The notes under the pieces were generated by a model. It did no database searches. It saw only the letters and a program-made list of their open reading frames with translations, and was not told the DNA's origin. A DNA stretch of 64,000 nt from NCBI GenBank assembly GCA_003313425.1, contig NHZP01000030.1:584069-648068 (forward strand), read 5' to 3'. Below, in pieces: positions 59,001 to 64,000 of the stretch. Positions within the stretch are counted from its first letter, which is position 1, and every line of letters starts with the position of its first letter. The DNA is from Pseudopyrenochaeta lycopersici. Lineage: Eukaryota; Ascomycota; Dothideomycetes; Pleosporales; Pseudopyrenochaetaceae. A program made the position numbers and the translations under genes.

Positions 59001-60744
59001 GCGGACAAAGCTGCACAGGCTAAAGGATCTTCGGCTGCTACCGTGCTAGCAGGTACTACTTACAGCTATGTTGCCGCCGTCGCAGGAGAGGCAGCTACAG
59101 GAGGTAATGTTAATGCGCGGAGCAACAATTATCCGCGCAGAGACAACGCAGCGACGTAGGACGCAGTATACAGTAGTACGCTGCAGGCGTAAGGTAGAGC
59201 TGCAGGAGACGGCTGTAGAGCTCGCGCGCAGGCTGATGGACAAGGCAAGGTTGCTTAGTAGCGCGCAGGTAGCAGAGGTAGCAGGAGGACGAGAGGTAGC
59301 AAGAGCGAAAGGGGTTGTGTACTGTCGCAGTAAGGCGCTGTGTGAGCAGCTAGCAGGGCGGCTAGGCTGCGTAGCGTACCACGCAGGCATGCCCGAGCGT
59401 GCAGAGGTACTAGAGAGGTAGAGACAGTCAGGAGGGCTAATCACGTGCACGTCAGCGCTTGGAGTAGGAGTAGATATCGCGCAGGTGCTCTTCACGCTGC
59501 ATGTAGAGAGGCCGTGGGGGATGGTTGATTTTGTGCAGGAGAGCGGGCGAGCGCGAGGGGCAGGCAAGGCAGTGATTCTAGTGGTGCAAGGACAGCAGTG
59601 GCAGAAAGCTGAGGCAGAGGCAGAGGCAGAGGCAGAGGCAGAGGCAGAGGCAGAGGCAGAGTCAGAGGCAGAGGCAGAGGCAGAGGAGCAGCAACCGATG
59701 AACGATAGCGAGGTGATGGACGCGTTTATTAGCACAGTAGGTTGTTGAAGAGCAGTAATAAGTTGGTATATAGACGGCAGGCAATTATCTTGTAGACAGC
59801 TACAGGCAAGAGCAAATACAGGAGTAGACGGCGCAGCAGACGGCGCAGCAGAAGGCGCAGAGATAGCGTTCTGCGATAACTGTGAGGAGCAGGAGTATAG
59901 AGGGCAGAAACAGTGGCAGGACGAGGAGCAGCTACAGGCGAGGCAGGAGCAGGTAGTACGGGCGAAGCTCGATGAGCTATCACAGACGACGTGTCCATAC
60001 TGCTGGGGTATGTTGCATGAAGTATTCAGGAGGGAGGAGGGCAAGGTGGTAGTACAGCAGGAGGAAGAGGAGGAGGAGTATGAGGCAGGGCAGCAAGAGG
60101 AGGAAGAGGCGGAGCAACAGACTAAGCAGCAAGCTGAGCAGCAAGCTAAGCGGCAGGCCGAGCAGCAGACCAAGCTGCAGACTGAGCAGTAGGCCGAGCA
60201 GCAGGCCGAGCAGCAGGCCAAGCAGCAGGCCAAGCAGCAGGCCGAGCAGGAGCTCGAGCAGAGAGAGCGCGAGGCGGCAGTACATAGTCTGTGGCAGTGT
60301 CCGCGGCTTAGGCAGGAGGGGTTGCAGGATATAGAGGAGCTGCGGAGTAGGGTAAGGTATAAAAAGGAGGTTTAAACGTGCTGGAAGTGTGGGATAATAG
60401 AGTATCTCTGCGGCAGAACGCAGGGTAGTAAGCAGAGCAGCAAGCAGAGCTGTAAGCAGAGTAGTAGGCAGGCAGATTGTGCATAGCCGAACGTAGCGAT
60501 AGCAGTACTATATAGGCTACGAGTAGCAGCAGAGGCAAAAGCAAAGCTAGAGGTAGGTAGAGGAATTTAAGATAGTAGGCTTTGGGAGGTAGGATATTAA
60601 GGGCAGGTAGATAGTAAGGAGGAGCTAGGTAGATGGATAGGAGAGGTATATCAAGATAGGCGGATTTTTAAGCATATTACTAGTAAAGGAGTAGCTAGTA
60701 TTATATATAGTATCTTAGAAGAGGAAAGAAAGAAATAGATATAA
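56015..60744 (+). pseudogene. OrsD-zinc-finger / RecQ-like helicase, RIP-inactivated
   Basis: Large fungal gene of the kind often found near telomeres. From the ATG: two zinc-finger-like units of OrsD type (VCRQHTCAVYGL...HLERQH and CGFLSTSCKCIQKHINEQH), separated by a Ser run. Next a long conserved-looking middle (57960-58500), a Gln/Phe-rich array, and then the second half of a superfamily-2 helicase. The DExH box reads NKSH (58966-58977), motif III is LLTAMLPPSQ, the RecA2 domain has KGVVYCRSKALCEQLAGRLG, motif V TSALGVGVDI and motif VI QESGRARG. A Cys motif (CWKCGIIEYLC) lies near the end. Roughly 20 or more TAG/TAA stops at Gln/Trp sites and at least one frameshift (58940-58960) kill it. 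The ATP-binding motif I region is absent. Confidence 0.82.
56510..56590 (+). repeat. 12-bp tandem array (AQEQ-coding) in the dead helicase gene
   Basis: About 6.7 perfect copies of CAGGAGCAGGCA. Every copy keeps its CpA steps, although neighbouring Gln codons in the same gene have become TAG. Other arrays in the gene are a Gln/Phe array of CAGCAGTTC type (about 58790-58935), a GAGGCA hexamer array (about 59611-59690) and a Gln/Lys/Ala array (about 60110-60260). Confidence 0.85.
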
Positions 60745-60888
60745 TTTATATAGTATTTATAAAAGAATAGTTAACTAGTTTAAATAAGATAAAAGAAGAA
60801 GAGAGTAACGTACATAGTAAGTAAGCAGGCTATGTAAGCGAGCAGGCCACCCTACTAACTTTGCGTAACGCATTAACTTTAATCAATT

Positions 60889-62677
60889 ATGTCTCTACTA
60901 ATTTAACCTTAACTAGCTCCTCGCGAGGCTAACGTTAATCTCGTAATCTTAGCTCTTAATCTAGATTAAATTTAGACTAAGTAAGTCGCTGCATAGACGT
61001 TTGAAGTCTCTTAAACCACGCTTTAGCGCTGCCGCGCTAGCGTGCTTACCCAACGCAATTACTAGCCTAACTTAAAGAAGCTTACTTAGCTAGAAGAGGA
61101 GGTAATAGTTAATTATATCCTTAATCTAGATTAGCGTGGATTTCCGCCTACGTACGCAGCTATAGGTGATATAGCTAATAAGCTGCTAGCAGCGCGCAGT
61201 TAAGGTAGGGTTAGGCAGAAGTAGCCATATAACTTTGTCAAGCGTACAGACAGTCTTACGACATGTTTTACCTGAGCGTACGATAGGCAGAGAGCTCTAT
61301 GTGAAGACTCTCAGCTAATAAGCTGCGGGTTTAAGCTAGTAGAGGAGACAAAGGTAAAATACGGTATTACAGATGAGGATACATATAATTTTGACGAAGC
61401 TGGCTTTAGGATAGGTAAGATCACGACTCAGCTAGTCGTGACTAGGTTAGAGAGGAGGGGTTGGCTTAAGGCTATCCAGCTAGGCAACCGCGAGTGGGTA
61501 ACGTTAATTCAAGGCATTAATGTAGCTGGCTGGACAGTCCTACCCTTCCTAATCTTTGCCGGCTAGTATTACCTGTCTGCCTGGTACTAGGAGGATGCTA
61601 TTCCACGCGACTAGGCTATTTCAGTTAGCAATAATAGCTAGACAACTAATCAGCTTAGAGTAGCGTGGCTAAAGCACTTTAATGCTTACACAAAGACAAG
61701 GGTAGTAGGCGCGCGTTGGCTGCTTATCCTTGATGGCCATGAGAGCTATTACTCTCTTAAATTTCAAGAGATCTGCAGAGAGAGTAACATCTATACCCTC
61801 TGCATGCTACTATACTCATCTTATCTGCTGCAGCCTCTTAACGTTAGCTGCTTCTCTCCTCTTAAGAAGGCGTACAGCCGCTAGTATAGAGAGCTTAATT
61901 AAGGCCCACATCAACCACATTACTAAGCTTGAATTTCTGCCTGCCTTTAAAGCAGCCTTTAATCCAGCTTTTACTTCAGCAAATATACTCTCAGCATTTC
62001 GAGGGGCAGGCCTTGTCCCCCTCCAGCCAGACGTTGTCTTGTCAAAGCTAGATGTTCAACTGCGTACGCTATCACCAGCAGCTTAACTGCGTACGCTATC
62101 ACTAGCAGCTCAACTCGCAGCTCAGCAAGGAGCTCAGCTAGGAGCTTAGCTAGGAGCTCAGCTAGGAGCTTAGTTAGGAGCTCAGTTAGGAGCTCAGCTA
62201 GGAGCTCTCTAGGAGCCTTAAACACTAAGGAACTTACGTAAGCTTAAGGCTCAATCTACTCTAATTAACGATCGCCTTCGACGGCATAACACCTTATTAC
62301 TAGCCTTAATTATTAAGGCGTTTAGTTAGTTTAAGAAGGGGGCTATAGTAGGGATATATAAAGCTAAGCTAATAGAGGATAGAATTACTAGCCTTAAGTA
62401 AGCTAATAAGGTAGTAACTTAGCGGAAGAAGCGCAAGAGAAAGCAGATTTAGAAAGGAGGAGTCTTAATAAAGGGAGCTAGAGAAGATTTACTTACTTAG
62501 TAAGAGGTTAAGCAGTAAATAGAGCGTAAACTGCGCTAAAGTAGAGAGTAACTAGAGCCTAGCTGCAAGACTCTAGCACGCTGTAAAAGATGCAGAGAGA
62601 CTAGATATAACTCGCGCACATGTAAAAAAGATAGTATAGGTGCTGCTAAAGCTAGTATCTAGATATCTAAATAGTAA
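60889..62677 (+). pseudogene. Transposase of the second pogo/Fot1-type element
   Basis: Starts MSLLI; many TAG/TAA codons. Collinear with Fot1/pogo transposases: DNA-binding region (LTLRCRASV-like with stops), EEEVIVNYILNLD, then the DDE core with intact first acidic pair (TYNFDEAGFRIG), [30 protein letters not shown], and PLNVSCFSPLKKAYS. A C-terminal zinc knuckle (CKRCRETRYNSRTC) sits near 62585-62625. Stops rather than catalytic changes are the main damage in the core. A 12-bp tandem array interrupts the region before the knuckle. Confidence 0.88.
62110..62215 (+). repeat. 12-bp tandem array (GAQL-coding) in the second transposase
   Basis: Roughly eight or nine copies of GGAGCTCAGCTA with C/T variants, in frame with the transposase. 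Just upstream a 27-bp unit (CTGCGTACGCTATCACCAGC and its copy) is duplicated. Unlike the helicase arrays, some copies here have CAG changed to TAG, so RIP acted after at least part of the expansion. Confidence 0.8.
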
Positions 62678-62771
62678 TTAATTTTATAGTTAAGTAGGAC
62701 GCTTATAGAGGTGCGCAAAGTTAGTAGAGTAGCCCGCTCGCTTATATAGCCCGCTTACTTACTATATACGT

Positions 62772-64000
62772 TATAAAAAAAATAAAAGTAAAGTAATATA
62801 ATATAGTAGAGAAGAATTATAAGTTATAAGTAATAGAGTAGGTAGTATAGTAGAAGTAGTAAAATTAAGATTTAAAATGTAAAGAAAATAAGATAGTAGA
62901 AATAGTTTTAAATTTATTAAGAAATTTTATTTAAAGTTAGTATAAGTAGATAGTAGTAAGTAGAAAGTAGTTTTATGTTATTAAGGTTAAAAAAAGGAAA
63001 GTAATAGAATATAGTATAAGAGTAGAAAGATAGTAGGTATATAGTTTATAGTTTTAGTTAGTTAAAAAAGAGATTAGTAATTTAATATAGTATAGAAGGA
63101 GATAGATAGTAGAGTTTTAGTTTGTAGTTTTATAGAGTTAAGAGTTAAGAAAACAAAGTAATAGTATAGAAGTAATAGTATAGAAGTAATAGTATAGAAG
63201 TAATAGTATAGAAGTAGATAAATAGTAAGGTTTTCGTAAGTAGTATTATAGAGAAAAGAAAAAGAAGAGTAAAGTAATTATATAAAGTATTAAGAGAGAT
63301 AAATAGTAGGGTTTCGCTAACTAGTTTTATAGGGGTAAGAGTTAGGAGAGTAAAGTAATATAATATAGTATAGAGAGAGAAAGATAGTAGGGATTTAGTA
63401 ACTGCTTTTGTAAGGGTAAGAAAGAGGAAAGTAAAGCGATAGGATATAGTTTTAAGAGAGAAAGATAGTAGGGATTTACTAACTAGTTTTATAAGGGTAA
63501 GAAAGAGAAGAGTAAAGTAATAGGATATAGTATTAAGATAGTTAGGGTTCGCTAACTAGTTTTATAGGGGTAAGAGTTAGGAGAGCAAAGTAATTGTATA
63601 TAGTATTAAGAGGGAAAGATAGTAGAGATTTGCTAACTAGTTTTATTTAGTTAAGAGTTAGGAGAGTAAAGTAGTATAATAGAGTATTAAGAGAGAAAGA
63701 TAGTTAGGATTCGCTAACTAGTTTTATAGAGGCAAGAAAGAGAAGAGTAAAGCGATAGGATATAGTATAGAGGGCGAAAGATAGTAGGGATTTGCTAACC
63801 GCTTTTATAAGAATATAAAGAGGAGAGCAAAGTAATACAATATAGTATAGGGAGTAGAAGGAAGTAGGGATTCGCTAACCGGTTTTATAGGGTTATAAAT
63901 AAGGAGAGTAAAGTAATATAATATAGTATAGAGGGAGAAAGATAGTAGGGATTCGCTAACCGCTTTGAATAGGAAAAAGAAAGAGGAGAGCGAAGCGATA
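62772..64000. repeat. Approximately 80-bp tandem repeat (minisatellite), continuing past the window
   Basis: Recurring landmark GATAGTAGGGATTCGCTAAC at about 78-83 bp spacing, e.g. near 63390, 63468, 63540, 63616, 63699, 63780, 63863 and 63941, each followed by GGAGAGTAAAGTAATATAATATAG-like sequence. More decayed towards the left (to about 62780) and better preserved at the right edge, where CGAAGCGATA replaces TAAAGTAATA. A small inner array of TAGAAGTAATAGTA lies at about 63165-63215. No coding potential. Confidence 0.85.

Larger units (their letters stand above)
60808..62771 (+). mobile_element. Second pogo/Fot1-type DNA transposon, RIP-inactivated
   Basis: 1964 bp with 58-bp terminal inverted repeats (left starts ACGTACATAGTAAGTAAGC, right inverted ACGTATATAGTAAGTAAGC) flanked by TA on both sides (60806-60807, 62772-62773). 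The repeats differ at six sites, all transitions. Contains one transposase reading on the plus strand. Differs clearly in sequence from the element at 39957-41806, so it is another family. Confidence 0.92.

Noticed and set aside
58757..60544. Leu- and Cys/Ser-rich minus-strand frames opposite the helicase gene, including one of 395 codons
   Set aside because: Antisense shadows of Gln/Ala/Glu repeat arrays (CAG read backwards is CTG). Composition is that of the arrays, not of a protein family.
62772..64000. Telomeric repeats or CRISPR-like array at the right edge
   Set aside because: No TTAGGG runs. Units are long head-to-tail copies without unique spacers, so it is a minisatellite.
1..64000. 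tRNA and rRNA genes
   Set aside because: I looked for TTCGAATC-like T-loops with partner arms and for rRNA-like blocks; hits were inside coding exons or lacked a cloverleaf. A dedicated scan would be decisive.

Overview
The window looks like nuclear DNA of a filamentous ascomycete (Pezizomycotina). The genes carry many short introns (about 45-130 bp, GT donors, CTAAC/CTGAC-type branch points). The families are typical of moulds: a PDR-type ABC transporter, a TOK potassium channel, phospholipase B, an SPX/VTC protein, an alpha-arrestin and an Rtg2-like protein. Repeats show massive C-to-T and G-to-A transition decay, the signature of repeat-induced point mutation (RIP). I cannot name the genus.

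Positions 1 to about 38,000 are a conventional gene-bearing compartment. In order: bZIP factor (91-1071, +), 12-exon PDR/ABCG transporter (2679-7781, +), SPX/VTC Vtc5-like protein (9681-12562, +) convergent with a TOK K+ channel (12801-14793, -), a small unassigned protein (15197-15604, -), phospholipase B (16835-18944, +), alpha-arrestin (20643-22567, -), a MARVEL-type membrane protein (26388-26951, -), Rtg2-like Ppx/GppA protein (28295-30178, +), a decayed second copy of the MARVEL locus (about 32235-33300), SREBP-like bHLH factor (35022-36038, +) and aquaporin (36463-37615, -). All the multi-exon models below keep frame across every junction. There is no polyketide, peptide or terpene synthase, so this is not a metabolite cluster. 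Several genes deal with membrane transport and homeostasis, but nothing shows they form one unit.

Positions about 38,270 to 64,000 are a graveyard of RIP-mutated repeats with no intact gene. It holds an inverted pair of a dispersed repeat, a pogo/Fot1-type DNA transposon (39957-41806), and a chromodomain Ty3/gypsy element with paired 393-bp LTRs (42601-49558) nested inside a second chromodomain gypsy element (remnant 42431-52985). Further on lie a better-preserved copy of the dispersed repeat, a gag-like relic, a broken OrsD-zinc-finger/RecQ-like helicase gene (56015-60744), a second pogo/Fot1-type transposon (60808-62771), and an approximately 80-bp tandem repeat that runs off the right edge.

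The most notable observations are four. Both chromodomain gypsy elements carry an antisense reading frame between the chromodomain and the 3' LTR, interrupted only by RIP-type stops. A natural empty site at about 1353 matches the insertion site of the 39957-41806 transposon. RIP has changed catalytic acidic residues in the helicase and in one transposase. Perfect short tandem arrays in the dead helicase still keep their CpA dinucleotides, which suggests they expanded after RIP.
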